From Chelativorans alearensis (GTDB lineage: Bacteria > Pseudomonadota > Alphaproteobacteria > Rhizobiales > Rhizobiaceae): a stretch of DNA of 64,000 nt. The stretch is from assembly GCF_010993735.1 (NCBI RefSeq), contig NZ_WQNI01000004.1, positions 1-64,000 of the forward strand, written 5' to 3'. The position numbers were made by a program, and so were the translations under genes. The notes beneath the pieces were generated by a model. It was not told the DNA's origin. It made no database searches and was given only the letters and a program-made list of their open reading frames with translations. Every line of letters begins with the position of its first letter. Within the stretch, counting starts at the first letter, position 1. Shown piece after piece: positions 19,888 to 31,021 of the stretch.

Positions 19888-19924
19888 TTTGCCGCCGCGC
19901 CCCTTCGCGGAAGGAGGCCGGGGA

Positions 19925-20323
19925 TTGACGGTTGGCGCGCTGCATGGTCGGGCCTTGGCGCAGGCGGCAGCTTGTGCCGGCATCCTGTTTCTTTCCGCCG
20001 CAACCTCCATGGCCGGTGAGGCCGATGTCGAGGCCGTGGATATCCGGCCGGAGGCGGGCGGCACCTATCGTTTCGACGTCACCGTTGCCCATGGGGACGA
20101 GGGCTGGGACCATTATGCCGACCGGTGGGAGGTGTTGGACGAGGATGGAACCGTTCTTGCCACCCGCGTCCTTGCGCATCCGCATGTGGACGAGCAGCCC
20201 TTTACCCGCAGCCTTAGCGGCGTCGCGGTGCCCGAGGGCGTGACGCATGTCGTCGTCCGCGTCCGCGATTCCGTCCACGGCCATGGCGGGGGCGAGGTGA
20301 GGCTGGCGCTGCCGGACCGGTGA
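19925..20323 (+). CDS. Small secreted protein of unknown function
   Basis: The 132-residue product begins at TTG 19925, chosen because a perfect AAGGAGG (19911-19917) lies 7 bases upstream; no nearer ATG fits. It has a signal peptide (about residues 1-32, AGILFLSAATSMAG) and a mature part with alternating beta strands (GTYRFDVTVAHGDEGWDHYAD, then VPEGVTHVVVRVRDSVHGHGGG, in which H and D residues are frequent). It follows ssb by 37 bases and may be cotranscribed. Function not recognised. Confidence 0.72.
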   Translation: MTVGALHGRALAQAAACAGILFLSAATSMAGEADVEAVDIRPEAGGTYRFDVTVAHGDEGWDHYADRWEVLDEDGTVLATRVLAHPHVDEQPFTRSLSGVAVPEGVTHVVVRVRDSVHGHGGGEVRLALPDR

Positions 20324-20369
20324 CGGCGAAGCGCACCGCGTTGCACCGGACCGGCGGGAGGAGGGCGCT

Positions 20370-20690
20370 TTGAGGCACTCCGGTGGAGACGCGTGCGGCG
20401 CGGAACTGTTCGGAAGGGTCTCGGAAGGCAGCTTCGAGGCGGCCGCCGCCGGGCATCTGAAGGTGGTCGCCGCCGACATGGAGCGTCGGCGCGCCCTTCT
20501 TGCGGCCAGGCGCAGCGATGCCGGTGGCCTTGTCGGCATCTCCTGGAACGACATCCCGGGCGGCTTCGGCTACCTGGTGGACGCCATTGGCATCTTAAGG
20601 CTTTTTTGCATCCGGTCGGGATTGGCCGGTGCGGCCTCCTACGGCGCGGTGTGTCCTTTAGACCAGTTCATCGTCTCATGGAATCGATGA
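20370..20690 (+). CDS. Possible small protein ending in an intergenic repeat
   Basis: A 106-residue frame starts at TTG 20370 behind GGGAGGAGGG (20356-20365). Its first 75 residues have normal-looking codon use (EGSFEAAAAGHLKVVAADMERR, SWNDIPGGFGY in parts), while the last part runs into the RIME-like repeat at 20658, so it may be a gene whose 3' end was replaced. No family recognised; it could also be non-coding. Confidence 0.25.
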   Translation: MRHSGGDACGAELFGRVSEGSFEAAAAGHLKVVAADMERRRALLAARRSDAGGLVGISWNDIPGGFGYLVDAIGILRLFCIRSGLAGAASYGAVCPLDQFIVSWNR

Positions 20691-20860
20691 ACTGGTCTAA
20701 CTCCTTGTTTTGTCACAATTCCGAACGGAAAACCGGTTTCCACTTTTCCTGGAATTGCTCCAGGACGTACAAAGGACACTGTCGTTATTGGATCTGCGCA
20801 TCGCGCTTTCCGAAAACCGATTCCGATTTTCGGGCGATGTGCTGGCCGGCGATCATGTCT
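20655..20860. repeat. RIME-like intergenic mosaic repeat
   Basis: TTAGACCAGTTCATCG at 20658-20673 is a perfect 16-base inverted repeat of 20685-20700 with an 11-base loop. It is followed by AACTCCTTGTTTTGTC and by AACCGGTTTCCACTTTT (about 20740), then by a second imperfect palindrome at about 20799-20845 around CCGAAAACCGATTCCG. The same modules recur at 57779 and 58556. They resemble the rhizobial intergenic mosaic elements. Apart from the doubtful frame at 20370, 20324-21070 holds no gene. Confidence 0.8.
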
Positions 20861-21070
20861 GTAATCGGGCATGGCAACCCCGCCTGCGGTCAGGATTTCT
20901 TTCCCGGGTTAAGCGGAAATGATGCGCTGTGCGGGCGGGCGGCGTTTCTTCCGCCACATCGGTGCTCCATGTAAGCCATGCCGCCCGCTGGCGAACCCGT
21001 CGGGGCGGCGTTGCGGTTTGGGATGCGCCCAGCCCGCCGGACGAAGACGTTTAAAAGGATCAAGGAATAG

Positions 21071-21466
21071 ATGATCGCAAACGGTTCGAAAAAACTGCTC
21101 ATGGCGGCGTGCCTGTCGGCCGGTCTCGCCTTCGCACTCCACGCGTTGGCCCAGGATGCCAACCAGCCCTCCGAACCGGCCATGGAGGCGCCGGCAGTCA
21201 CCGACGAGAAGCTGCAGTCCTTCGCCGTCGCCTTTCTCGAGGTCGAGAACCTGAAGCAGCAATACACGCAGCAACTGCAGGAAGCCGGCGACGATGCCGA
21301 GCGCCAGCAGCAGCTCCAGAACGAGGCCGGCGAGAAGATCCTGCAGGCCGTGGAGGAGACCGACGGCATCTCGGTCGACGAGTACAACCAGATCATCCAG
21401 TCGGCACAGGCCGACCCCGATCTGGCGCAGCGGCTGACGGACGCGATCGGCCAGGCAAGCCAGTAA
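21071..21466 (+). CDS. DUF4168 periplasmic protein
   Basis: A 131-residue exported protein: signal peptide (about 1-28, ending ALHALAQ), then a short helical domain typical of DUF4168 (KLQSFAVAFLEVENLKQQY, then EAGEKILQAVEETDGISVDEYNQI in parts, ending near QRLTDAIG). Glutamine- and glutamate-rich helices suggest a small coiled-coil periplasmic protein. AAGGA lies 8-15 bases before the ATG. Family function is unknown. Confidence 0.85.
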   Translation: MIANGSKKLLMAACLSAGLAFALHALAQDANQPSEPAMEAPAVTDEKLQSFAVAFLEVENLKQQYTQQLQEAGDDAERQQQLQNEAGEKILQAVEETDGISVDEYNQIIQSAQADPDLAQRLTDAIGQASQ

Positions 21467-21605
21467 GCTGCGGTGGCGGCGGGCCGGCGCCGACGCCAGC
21501 CCGCCGCACATCGCGGTGGAAACCTTCGTCGGGTCGTGCCTCAGTTTGGGTTTCGGCAGTGGGTGTGGAAGACCGTCCTTCGTCTTCCACATCGGAACGA
21601 GAAGG

Positions 21606-21660
21606 TTGCGGACTAAGCGGTCGTCGCGAAGCCGATTGCCGAATGACGTGTTCGGAGGCC
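21606..21660. repeat. Direct repeat, left copy (pairs with 23495-23548)
   Basis: A 55-base segment starting TTGCGGACTAAGCGGTC and ending GTGTTCGGAGGCC. It is repeated in the same orientation at 23495-23548 with about five substitutions and two or three single-base indels. The two copies bracket the minus-strand DHFR-like and LysE-like genes. Confidence 0.75.
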
Positions 21661-21752
21661 GTTACGAGACTGTCTGCTTACGAGCGCCGACCTGCACAAG
21701 CGGACATGGCCACGAAACCGTTTATCATGACACCTGTATCTCCCGCGTCGAG

Positions 21753-22355
21753 TCACCGCTGCACCGGGAAGACCATGTGAATTACGCGGTCGCCCTGAAC
21801 GCATACCGTTGGGTTGCCGAGTAGGACGTCGTTTGAAGAGAGTTGACCGAAGAAGGGGCGGTTGCCCTCACCCATCACCACCGGAACCAGGTTGACGGCT
21901 ACCTCGTCCAGCAATCCGAGGTCCAGGCACTGCTTAGCGATGGTCCCTCCGGTGACGGAGACGACGCGGTCGCCGGCAATCTCCTGGGCACGTACGATCG
22001 CGGCTTCCACGCCGTCCGTCACGAAGGAGAACGGCGCGTCGGGGTGAGCGTCGACCCAGTCCGTAGGGACGTGATGCGTGACCACGACGACGGGGACATC
22101 CAGCGTGTGTCGGCCGTGCCAGCCCTTGGTCACGTCGAACAAGGTGCGACCGCAGACCAGCACCCCGAGAGAGGAGACCCACTGCCGCCAGAACTCCGCG
22201 CTGGGCGGGCTGAGGTGGACCTCGAAGTCTCCGGCCGGGGTCGGCAAGGCGACCTCGCCGTTCTGAAGCCAGTCGAACAACCGGCCGATCGTGTTGTCCT
22301 GTTTGGCGACGTAACCGTCCAGAGACATGATCGCTTGCGCTTGCACTATACCCAT
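21753..22355 (-). CDS. Dihydrofolate reductase family protein (RibD C-terminal type)
   Basis: A 200-residue protein of the RibD-C/DHFR-like reductase family: MGIVQAQAIMSLDGYVAK at the N terminus, LVCGRTLFDVTKGW, and a nucleotide-binding stretch VVSVTGGTIAKQCLDLGLLDEVAVN (key GG, LDE). It probably binds NADPH; the substrate is unknown, and family members are neither proven DHFR nor riboflavin enzymes. The ATG at 22355 has GAGGAGG 8 bases upstream; a GTG at 22376 is also in frame. It sits between the direct repeats. Confidence 0.82.
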   Translation of the reverse strand: MGIVQAQAIMSLDGYVAKQDNTIGRLFDWLQNGEVALPTPAGDFEVHLSPPSAEFWRQWVSSLGVLVCGRTLFDVTKGWHGRHTLDVPVVVVTHHVPTDWVDAHPDAPFSFVTDGVEAAIVRAQEIAGDRVVSVTGGTIAKQCLDLGLLDEVAVNLVPVVMGEGNRPFFGQLSSNDVLLGNPTVCVQGDRVIHMVFPVQR

Positions 22356-22709
22356 CGAATCAGCCTCCTCAGCCACGTTGCGATCGGTAGATCTGCACTA
22401 TGTCCCAAGGACGAAAGGCCGTGGCGTCTCACGACAATCCGGGGAAACTCTTTTTCTGCGCCGTGCCGCACCTTAATTTCGGCGCGGATATCCGAGCGAA
22501 CCAATTAGCAAGCGATGTGTTTATCAACTGGCCACGCAGACCACTTCTCAGACGTCGCATTTGGGGCGTACAGCGGTCGTTCCTGAGGTGTGGCGGGAAC
22601 GACTGGACCGGGCTCAATATTGTAGTTGGCATGCGACAGCCCTTTGACCGGTTTGCGGACGAAGCCGCCATTCGCCAGGTCGGCTGAACTTTTGCCTTGC
22701 GGATCTGGC
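22356..22709. other. Intergenic, no gene seen
   Basis: 354 bases between two minus-strand genes, less GC-rich than the flanking core. A 95-codon plus-strand frame (22400-22687) has no recognisable feature and no good ribosome site. The stretch TTTGCGGACGAAGCCGCCATTCG (key part GCGGACGAAGCCG, near 22653) resembles worn copies of the direct-repeat family at 21606 and 23495. Confidence 0.4.
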
Positions 22710-23342
22710 TCAGCGTTCGGAGAAAAGCAGATTTGCGCCGAGCGCTATCAGAACCGATCCGGAAGCGCGTCGCATCCAACGACCGGCCGATCGCGATTTC
22801 TTCAGAAAAGACGAGACTTTGTCCGCGAAGATCACACACGAGATTTCGGCGAGGGTAAAAATCATGTTCGCGATAATGCCCAACAGGATAATCTGGAGCC
22901 AGATCGGATAGGATGCATTCCGGTCCGAAAACTGTGGCAGAAAAGCAATGAAGAACACAGCGGACTTCGGGTTGGTCAACTCGACGATCAAGCTCTCCTT
23001 GAGAGCGCGGATATGCGAGTGTGGTTGCGACTTCAGGCTTTGCCCCGTGTCCTGTTCCTCGGTCATCAAAAACTTGATACCGAGCCAGAAAAGATAGGTT
23101 GCGCCGACGATTTTCAGAGCGAGATAGGCGGTTGGCACCGCGACAAGGAACAAACTCAGTCCGAACGCCGCGGCGACGATATGAACATAGCTGGCGAAGT
23201 GCGTTCCAACCGCTGAAAACCAGCCGGCCTTCTGGCCCCGTCCCATCGATTGAGCGGCGATATAAAGCAGCCCCGGCCCCGGCGTGATGGAAAGGAGCAG
23301 GGCGGTCAGCAGAAACGGCAGCAGATATTCCAACCCGGGCAC
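22710..23342 (-). CDS. LysE/RhtB family amino acid exporter
   Basis: A 210-residue inner-membrane exporter with about six hydrophobic helices. Family features: the N-terminal LLSITPGPGLLYI segment (proline/glycine motif of the first helix), SAVGTHFASYVHI, and KESLIVELTNPKSAVFFIAFLPQF (N-P-K motif). The GTG at 23342 has a strong GGAGGTG 4-5 bases upstream on the minus strand and was preferred to the more distant ATG at 23417. The substrate is not predictable. It lies between the direct repeats with the DHFR-like gene. Confidence 0.88.
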   Translation of the reverse strand: MPGLEYLLPFLLTALLLSITPGPGLLYIAAQSMGRGQKAGWFSAVGTHFASYVHIVAAAFGLSLFLVAVPTAYLALKIVGATYLFWLGIKFLMTEEQDTGQSLKSQPHSHIRALKESLIVELTNPKSAVFFIAFLPQFSDRNASYPIWLQIILLGIIANMIFTLAEISCVIFADKVSSFLKKSRSAGRWMRRASGSVLIALGANLLFSER

Positions 23343-23747
23343 AAGGCACCTCCACCCGATCCGACGCGATATCGGCGCCGATCCGGTATCATCGAAAAAC
23401 CGCCGATGATGGATCAATCAATGTGATTTTCGCCGTGCAGGCAAGCGGAAACGGACAGAGCGGCAAGAGGGCGGGCGACAGCCCAGCGACCGGCTTGCGG
23501 ACCTAGCGGTCATCGCCAAGCCGATCGCCGAATGGCGTGTTCGGGGCCGGGAGCTGATCATCCGCTTTCGGCTCTGGAAGGCGGATAGCGGACATTCTAT
23601 CAGGTGGATCCGAAGTCACTGGCCACCTGTGGCGATTTCCAAGCCTTGTGAGATATTACCCGGTTTGAGCTGAATCCCAGACATCGCTGTGCAACGATAC
23701 GCGTGATAGGTTGCCAAAGCACGCATGCCCGGAAGGTCTCTTGGACA
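23343..23747. other. Intergenic region with right direct repeat
   Basis: 405 bases between the divergent LysE-like and NYN genes. It contains the right-hand direct repeat (23495-23548), and fragments such as GGCGGATAGCGGACATTCT (23580 region) that resemble degenerate intergenic repeats. No gene is supported. Confidence 0.5.
23495..23548. repeat. Direct repeat, right copy (pairs with 21606-21660)
   Basis: Starts TTGCGGACCTAGCGGTC and ends GTGTTCGGGGCC, same orientation as the copy at 21606. The pair bounds about 1.9 kb carrying two minus-strand genes. Confidence 0.75.
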
Positions 23748-24503
23748 ATGGCTATAGAAACGCGCTCCCCACGCCTCGCTGTGCTAATCGACGCCGACAA
23801 CGCTTCGGCCAAGATCGTCGACGGACTTTTCGATGAAATCGCGAAGATAGGTGAGGCAAGCGTTCGGCGCATCTATGGCGACTTTGCCAGCTCAAGATCG
23901 AAAGCGTGGATTGATGTCTTGGCACGGCATGCAATCATTCCGCAGCAGCAGTTCGCTTACACGACCGGCAAAAATGCCTCCGATATTACCCTCGTCATAG
24001 ATGCGATGGACCTTTTGCATAGCGGCCGTTTCGACGGCTTCTGTTTGGTCTCGTCCGACAGCGACTTCACGCGGCTCGCCGCTCGTATTCGTGAACAGGG
24101 CGTCGATGTCTTTGGGTTCGGGGAGCAGAAGACGCCAGAGAGCTTCCGGCAGGCTTGTCGACGCTTCACCTACACCGAGAATTTGCTCCCGGATGCGCCT
24201 GCCAATGTCGAGGCTGCAGGCAGCAGAGCCAAGCCCCTTCAGCCGCCGAGCGCGGCCACACCCATCATCCGGCGCGTTCTCGATCAGATGGAGACAGAAG
24301 ACGGCTGGGCACCGCTTGGGGCTGTAGGAACGCAGCTGGCTAACCTGTCGTCGGATTTCGATCCGCGCAATTTCGGCTTCCGCAAGCTGAGCGATCTTGT
24401 CCGCAAGACTAACGCCTTCGAGATCGAGCATCCAGAAGGGCGAGCCGTCCGTATCCGCGAAAAGCCAGCACCGAAGAGAGCCTCAACGAGTCGGAAATCG
24501 TAA
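23748..24503 (+). CDS. NYN domain protein with OST-HTH/LOTUS domain (LabA/DUF88 type)
   Basis: A 251-residue predicted RNA-acting protein. The N-terminal NYN (PIN-like) nuclease domain has AVLIDADNAS (D15, D17, N18), IYGDF and LVSSDSDFTRLA (D104, D106), the acidic metal-binding residues. The C-terminal 75 residues (TPIIRRVLDQM ... GFRKLSDLVRKTNAFEI) form an OST-HTH/LOTUS domain, which binds RNA in other proteins. The ATG at 23748 gives the usual N terminus; 23703 is a longer alternative. Probably a monocistronic accessory gene; target RNA unknown. Confidence 0.85.
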   Translation: MAIETRSPRLAVLIDADNASAKIVDGLFDEIAKIGEASVRRIYGDFASSRSKAWIDVLARHAIIPQQQFAYTTGKNASDITLVIDAMDLLHSGRFDGFCLVSSDSDFTRLAARIREQGVDVFGFGEQKTPESFRQACRRFTYTENLLPDAPANVEAAGSRAKPLQPPSAATPIIRRVLDQMETEDGWAPLGAVGTQLANLSSDFDPRNFGFRKLSDLVRKTNAFEIEHPEGRAVRIREKPAPKRASTSRKS

Positions 24504-25029
24504 TTGGCCTCGTGGGCAACAGAGTCAAACGCTGACAGTTGATCGAATTACCTTTGTACGGCAGAACTGGGGCCGTAAACGGTCTGACCGCTTACGGCGT
24601 CCTGCGAATTCGACCTTGTGAGAACGAACTTCCGCAGAGGGTCGAGAGCCGAAATTCAACTGAGACACTACCCTTCGTCGCGTGGGCGGGATGGTGCTGC
24701 GGATGTGGCGCCTCGGTGGATTGGCCGGAGGCCGATTTTGCCGATGGCGCTGCCTGGCCGTGGATCCTCGGGCAAGGAGTGAAAACTGGCCTGAGGGCAG
24801 GGCGGTCTATCGCGGGTCGGCAATCCAACGCCGGCCCAACCGGTGCGCGATGCCGCTTCTCTATGCGTCCGCCGGTGCAGCCGGCCTCGCCAAATGTGGC
24901 CGTTCCGCGGCGGTTCATGCCGCACGTGCGAACAAAAGCGCTATCTTCTTGAAATTTCGCGCCATTTCCACCGTGAATAACGCCGGTTCCCGTTGGAGAA
25001 TCGGTGCTGCTTCCTATATAAGGAAGGGA
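24504..25029. other. Intergenic region upstream of gyrA, no gene seen
   Basis: About 525 bases before the gyrA leader. A plus-strand frame (24682-25062) codes for a tryptophan/arginine-rich product with no domain and is probably chance. The last 100 bases turn AT-richer, as expected for the gyrA promoter; no confident -35/-10 pair was assigned. Confidence 0.4.
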
Positions 25030-25058
25030 ATGATTCTCATAGCTGAATGTGACCTGAT

Positions 25059-25062
<4 letters not shown>
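25030..25062 (+). CDS. Possible 10-residue leader peptide coupled to gyrA
   Basis: AAGGAAGGG at 25020-25028 is followed by ATG 25030 and the frame [10 protein letters not shown], whose TGA (25060-25062) overlaps the gyrA TTG start as TTGA. The only good ribosome site in front of gyrA therefore serves this short frame, suggesting translational coupling. Confidence 0.4.
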
Positions 25063-27836
<2,774 letters not shown>

Positions 27837-27882
27837 GGCGCGTGTCTGGCCATGGCGTGCGGCGCGGTCTAGGCTGCGCCCC

Positions 27883-28269
27883 ATGCAGGTCCATACGCTT
27901 GATCACCTCGTGCTCACTGTCACGGATGTGGCGGCGACATGCCGGTTCTACGAACGCGTGCTGGGGATGGAGCCGCGCGAGGAGCGGCCAGGCAAATGGT
28001 CGCTGCACTTCGGCGCCCACAAGATCAGCCTGCAGGATGCGCGCGCCGCGCCGGGCATCGCGCGCAACACGGTCCCCGGAAGCGGCAATTTCTGTCTGCT
28101 GACGGACATGCCGATGGCGGCGGTCGTTGCGCGTCTGGCTCGTGAAAGGGTGGAGATCGTGGCAGGCCCCGGCGAACGCCAAGGCGCCACCGGTCCCCTC
28201 ATGTCGGTTTACTTCAGGGATACGGACGGCAATCTGGTGGAGGTCAGCAATCGGCTTTCAGCCGGCTGA
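27883..28269 (+). CDS. VOC family protein (glyoxalase/dioxygenase superfamily)
   Basis: A 128-residue protein with two beta-alpha-beta-beta-beta modules of the vicinal-oxygen-chelate fold: TLDHLVLTVTDVAATCRFYERVLGM at the N terminus (key H8 and FYERVLG), KISLQDA in the middle and YFRDTDGNLVEVSN at the end with the glutamate metal ligand E. It resembles small glyoxalase/fosfomycin-resistance-like proteins; the substrate is not predictable. It begins 46 bases after gyrA and may be read through from it. Confidence 0.87.
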   Translation: MQVHTLDHLVLTVTDVAATCRFYERVLGMEPREERPGKWSLHFGAHKISLQDARAAPGIARNTVPGSGNFCLLTDMPMAAVVARLARERVEIVAGPGERQGATGPLMSVYFRDTDGNLVEVSNRLSAG

Positions 28270-28296
28270 AGCAGCGCTATATCCGTCTTTCCGATG

Positions 28297-28431
28297 TCAC
28301 CAGCGATAATCGGTTCGATCGGACCTGATCCGGTTCTCCAGCCTTACGCGCTGCGCTTCCTGGTGAAGGCCGAACGCGGTGGCGATCAGCATGGCAAGGG
28401 TCATTGCGGCTGCGAGCGTGAAGATCAGCAT
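28297..28431 (-). CDS. Small single-helix membrane protein, 44 residues
   Basis: A gene too short for ordinary ORF lists: ATG at 28431 with a perfect AAGGAGG (28439-28445) 7 bases upstream. The product MLIFTLAAAMTLAMLIATAF continues with a charged tail (LHQEAQRVRLENRIRSD in part, ending TDYRW). One membrane helix (1-22) and a basic cytoplasmic tail. The ribosome site and sharp hydrophobic/charged division argue for a real gene; function unknown. Confidence 0.6.
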   Translation of the reverse strand: MLIFTLAAAMTLAMLIATAFGLHQEAQRVRLENRIRSDRTDYRW

Positions 28432-28655
28432 CGGTCTGCCTCCTTGGCATCATAACGGGCGACGGCTCGTTTCTGTTCCGCCATGACCGCCCCAACTGAC
28501 GCCACCTTCGCAGAGGCGGCGGGAACGGGCCCTGAACGTTCCGTTTAGGTTCTGTTCATCCAAGGGTGGCCCGACGGACCTTGGCCCCGGACACTGCACC
28601 TTGCCTTTGCCGTCCGTCTGTGGCTTCGTTCACACATTGCCACGAGGACTGCTCC

Positions 28656-29267
28656 ATGCCGGACCATGCCGCTCTCATCTCCTATATCGTCGCCTGCTTC
28701 ATCATCGTCATCGTGCCGGGGCCGTCGGTGACGGTCATCATCGCCAATTCGCTGCGCCATGGCGCGCGCGCCGGGCTGCTCAACGTGCTCGGCACGCAGG
28801 TCGGTCTCGTGCTCATGATTGGCGTTCTGGCCTTCGGCCTGGCGGCGATCGTCGGCGCCATGGGCAGCATCTTCGAGGTCCTGCGCCTGATCGGCGCGGC
28901 TTATCTCATCTGGCTCGGTATCCGCATGTGGCGCTCGGACGGCTCGCTCGGCGGCGCGGACACGGTGCCGGTGGGCCGCTCCTTCGTGCTGCAGGGCTTC
29001 ATCGTCATCTGGTCGAACCCCAAGGCATTGCTCTTCTTCGGCGCCTTCATTCCCCAGTTCGTCAATCCGGCGGGCAATCCGGTGTGGCAGACCATGCTCC
29101 TCGGCGCGATCTTCATGGCGGTCGCCACGGTGAGCGATTCGCTATACGCGTTCGCCGCCAGCGGGGCCGGCGCGCGGCTGACAAGGGCGCGGGTGAAGCT
29201 TGTCGAGCGCATCTCCGGCACCTGCCTCATCGGCGGCGGCCTGTGGCTGGCGCTGTCGCGCCGGTGA
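28656..29267 (+). CDS. LysE family translocator
   Basis: A 203-residue inner-membrane exporter of the LysE/RhtB type with about six helices: IIVIVPGPSVTVIIANSLRHG (key PGP), LNVLGTQVGLVLM, LIGAAYLIWLGIRMW, and VIWSNPKALLFFGAFIPQFV with the N-P-K motif. ATG at 28656 follows ACGAGGA; longer in-frame starts lack a ribosome site. Likely exports an amino acid or derivative. It is not closely similar to the second LysE-type gene at 22710. Confidence 0.9.
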   Translation: MPDHAALISYIVACFIIVIVPGPSVTVIIANSLRHGARAGLLNVLGTQVGLVLMIGVLAFGLAAIVGAMGSIFEVLRLIGAAYLIWLGIRMWRSDGSLGGADTVPVGRSFVLQGFIVIWSNPKALLFFGAFIPQFVNPAGNPVWQTMLLGAIFMAVATVSDSLYAFAASGAGARLTRARVKLVERISGTCLIGGGLWLALSRR

Positions 29268-29330
29268 GGGGCGATTTGAGGGCATCGGGGCGAATTGCCT
29301 TCGCCTGCAAGGCGCGATAGAAGCTCGGCC

Positions 29331-29831
29331 ATGACGACGCGCACCGCCTTCTATGCCGGCTCCTTCGACCCGCTGACCAACGGCCATCTGGACGTGCTTA
29401 AGGGCGCGCTCACGGTGGCCGATACGGTCGTCCTCGGCATCGGCCTGCATCCGGGCAAGACGCCGCTTTTTTCCTATGAGGAGCGGGCCACGCTCATCAA
29501 GCGTGCCGCGGAGGACGAACTGGACGAGGACGGGGCGCGCATCGAGGTCGTCGCCTTCGACAATCTCGTGGTGGACGCGGCGCGCGCCCATGGCGCCTCC
29601 ATCATGATCCGCGGCCTGCGCGACGGCACCGATCTCGACTATGAGATGCAGATGGCCGGCATGAACGAGACCATGGCGCCGGACCTGCAGACCGTGTTCC
29701 TGCCGGCAAGCCCGTCCGTGCGCACCATTACCGCCACACTCGTGCGCCAGATCGCATCGATGGGCGGCGATATCACGCCCTTCGTTCCGGCCGTCGTGGC
29801 GCGCGCGCTGAAAGCCAAGTTCGCCGCCTGA
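29331..29831 (+). CDS. coaD: Phosphopantetheine adenylyltransferase
   Basis: Penultimate step of coenzyme A synthesis: 4'-phosphopantetheine plus ATP to dephospho-CoA. The 166-residue nucleotidyltransferase has [18 protein letters not shown] (T/HxGH-type site) at the N terminus, [21 protein letters not shown] (key [12 protein letters not shown]) and [21 protein letters not shown] at the adenylate site. Normal length. It is followed by two cyclophilin genes with short gaps, probably one operon. Confidence 0.96.
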   Translation: MTTRTAFYAGSFDPLTNGHLDVLKGALTVADTVVLGIGLHPGKTPLFSYEERATLIKRAAEDELDEDGARIEVVAFDNLVVDAARAHGASIMIRGLRDGTDLDYEMQMAGMNETMAPDLQTVFLPASPSVRTITATLVRQIASMGGDITPFVPAVVARALKAKFAA

Positions 29832-29857
29832 GCCGAAAAATCCAGGAGACTATCCTC

Positions 29858-30439
29858 ATGCGCCTTCTTTCCTTCGCAGCACCTTTTTGCCTCGCCGCAA
29901 GCCTTGCGCTCGCCGGCCCCGCCCAGGCGGCGGAACCGGAGGATACGCTCGTCATCGAGCTCAGCGGCGGCACGGTGGAGATAGCGCTGCGCACGGACCT
30001 TGCCCCTCAGCACGTCGAACGCCTCAAGACGCTGGCGCGCGAAGGCGCCTACGACAATGTCGCCTTCCACCGGGTGATCGACGGCTTCATGGCGCAGACC
30101 GGCGATGTGGAGTTCGGCGACATGGAGGAGGGTTTTGATCCGCAGCGTGCCGGTACCGGCGGCTCGGCGCTGCCCGATTTGCCGGCGGAATTCTCCGACG
30201 CGCCCTTCGAGCGCGGAACGGTGGGGATGGCGCGGTCGCAGGACCCCAACTCGGCCAACTCCCAGTTCTTCATCATGTTCGCGCCGGCACCGCACCTTAA
30301 CGGCGGCTACACCGTTGTGGGTGAGGTGGAATCCGGCATGGAACATATCGACCAGATCAAGAAGGGCGATCAGGCCGCGAATGGCGCGGTCGCCGACCCC
30401 GACCGCATGGTGCGCGTCACCGTCGCCGCCGACGAATAG
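29858..30439 (+). CDS. Peptidyl-prolyl cis-trans isomerase, periplasmic (cyclophilin)
   Basis: Cyclophilin-type proline isomerase, 193 residues, with a signal peptide (1-24, ending GPAQA), so a periplasmic foldase. Catalytic/cyclosporin-site motifs: NVAFHRVIDGFMAQTGD, GTVGMARSQDPNSANSQFFI (key R, Q, F) and GYTVVGEVESGMEHID. AGGAG lies 10 bases before the ATG. It lies directly before a second, cytoplasmic cyclophilin with the same architecture, an old tandem duplication. Confidence 0.94.
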   Translation: MRLLSFAAPFCLAASLALAGPAQAAEPEDTLVIELSGGTVEIALRTDLAPQHVERLKTLAREGAYDNVAFHRVIDGFMAQTGDVEFGDMEEGFDPQRAGTGGSALPDLPAEFSDAPFERGTVGMARSQDPNSANSQFFIMFAPAPHLNGGYTVVGEVESGMEHIDQIKKGDQAANGAVADPDRMVRVTVAADE

Positions 30440-30455
30440 GAAAGGACTATCCCAG

Positions 30456-30935
30456 ATGGCCGAAATCAAAGACCCGGAAAACACCATTCTCATGGAAACC
30501 ACCAAGGGCAGGGTGGTGATCGAACTCATGCCCGGCCTCGCGCCGGCCCATGTGGAGCGCATCAAGGAGCTGACGCGCGACGGCTTTTACGACGGCGTCG
30601 TCTTCCACCGCGTCATCGAAGGTTTCATGGCGCAGACGGGCGACCCGACAGGCACCGGCATGGGCGGTTCGAAAAAGCCGGATCTTGCGGCCGAGTTCTC
30701 CAACACGGCGCACGAGCGCGGCACCTGCTCCATGGCGCGGTCGCAGAACCCCAACTCGGCCAACTCGCAGTTCTTCATCTGCTTCGACCGGGCACCGTGG
30801 CTCGATCGGCAATATTCGGTCTGGGGCCAGGTGATCGAGGGCATGGAAAGCATCGACGGCCTGAAGCGGGGCGAGCCGGTGCGCGAGCCCGATTCGATCG
30901 TTTCGATGAAGGTCGCGGCGGATGTGACGGAGTGA
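30456..30935 (+). CDS. Peptidyl-prolyl cis-trans isomerase, cytoplasmic (cyclophilin)
   Basis: 159-residue cyclophilin without a signal peptide, so cytoplasmic. Motifs GVVFHRVIEGFMAQTGDP, SMARSQNPNSANSQFFICF and YSVWGQVIEGMESID are intact. It begins 16 bases after the periplasmic paralogue, with GGAAAGGA upstream. The stop codon lies at the very start of an AGTAGTGAG-rich repeat. Confidence 0.94.
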   Translation: MAEIKDPENTILMETTKGRVVIELMPGLAPAHVERIKELTRDGFYDGVVFHRVIEGFMAQTGDPTGTGMGGSKKPDLAAEFSNTAHERGTCSMARSQNPNSANSQFFICFDRAPWLDRQYSVWGQVIEGMESIDGLKRGEPVREPDSIVSMKVAADVTE

Positions 30936-31018
30936 GTAGGGAGTAGTGAGGTAGTGAGTAGTGAAGTCTTCGCTACTCGCTGCTCACTACTCACTATTCA
31001 CTACTCGCTACTCACTCA
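30931..31018. repeat. AGTAGTGAG-type purine/pyrimidine palindrome
   Basis: Left half: repeated GAGTAGTGAG-like units (30935-30966). Right half: repeated CTCACTACTC-like units (about 30972-31018). The halves form an imperfect hairpin with a loop near TCTTCGC. It fills the gap between the cyclophilin stop and the queA start. Confidence 0.8.
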
Positions 31019-31021
31019 CCC

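Noticed and set aside
22400-22687. 95-codon plus-strand frame between DHFR-like and LysE-like genes
   Set aside because: No ribosome site or family features; overlaps worn repeat sequence.
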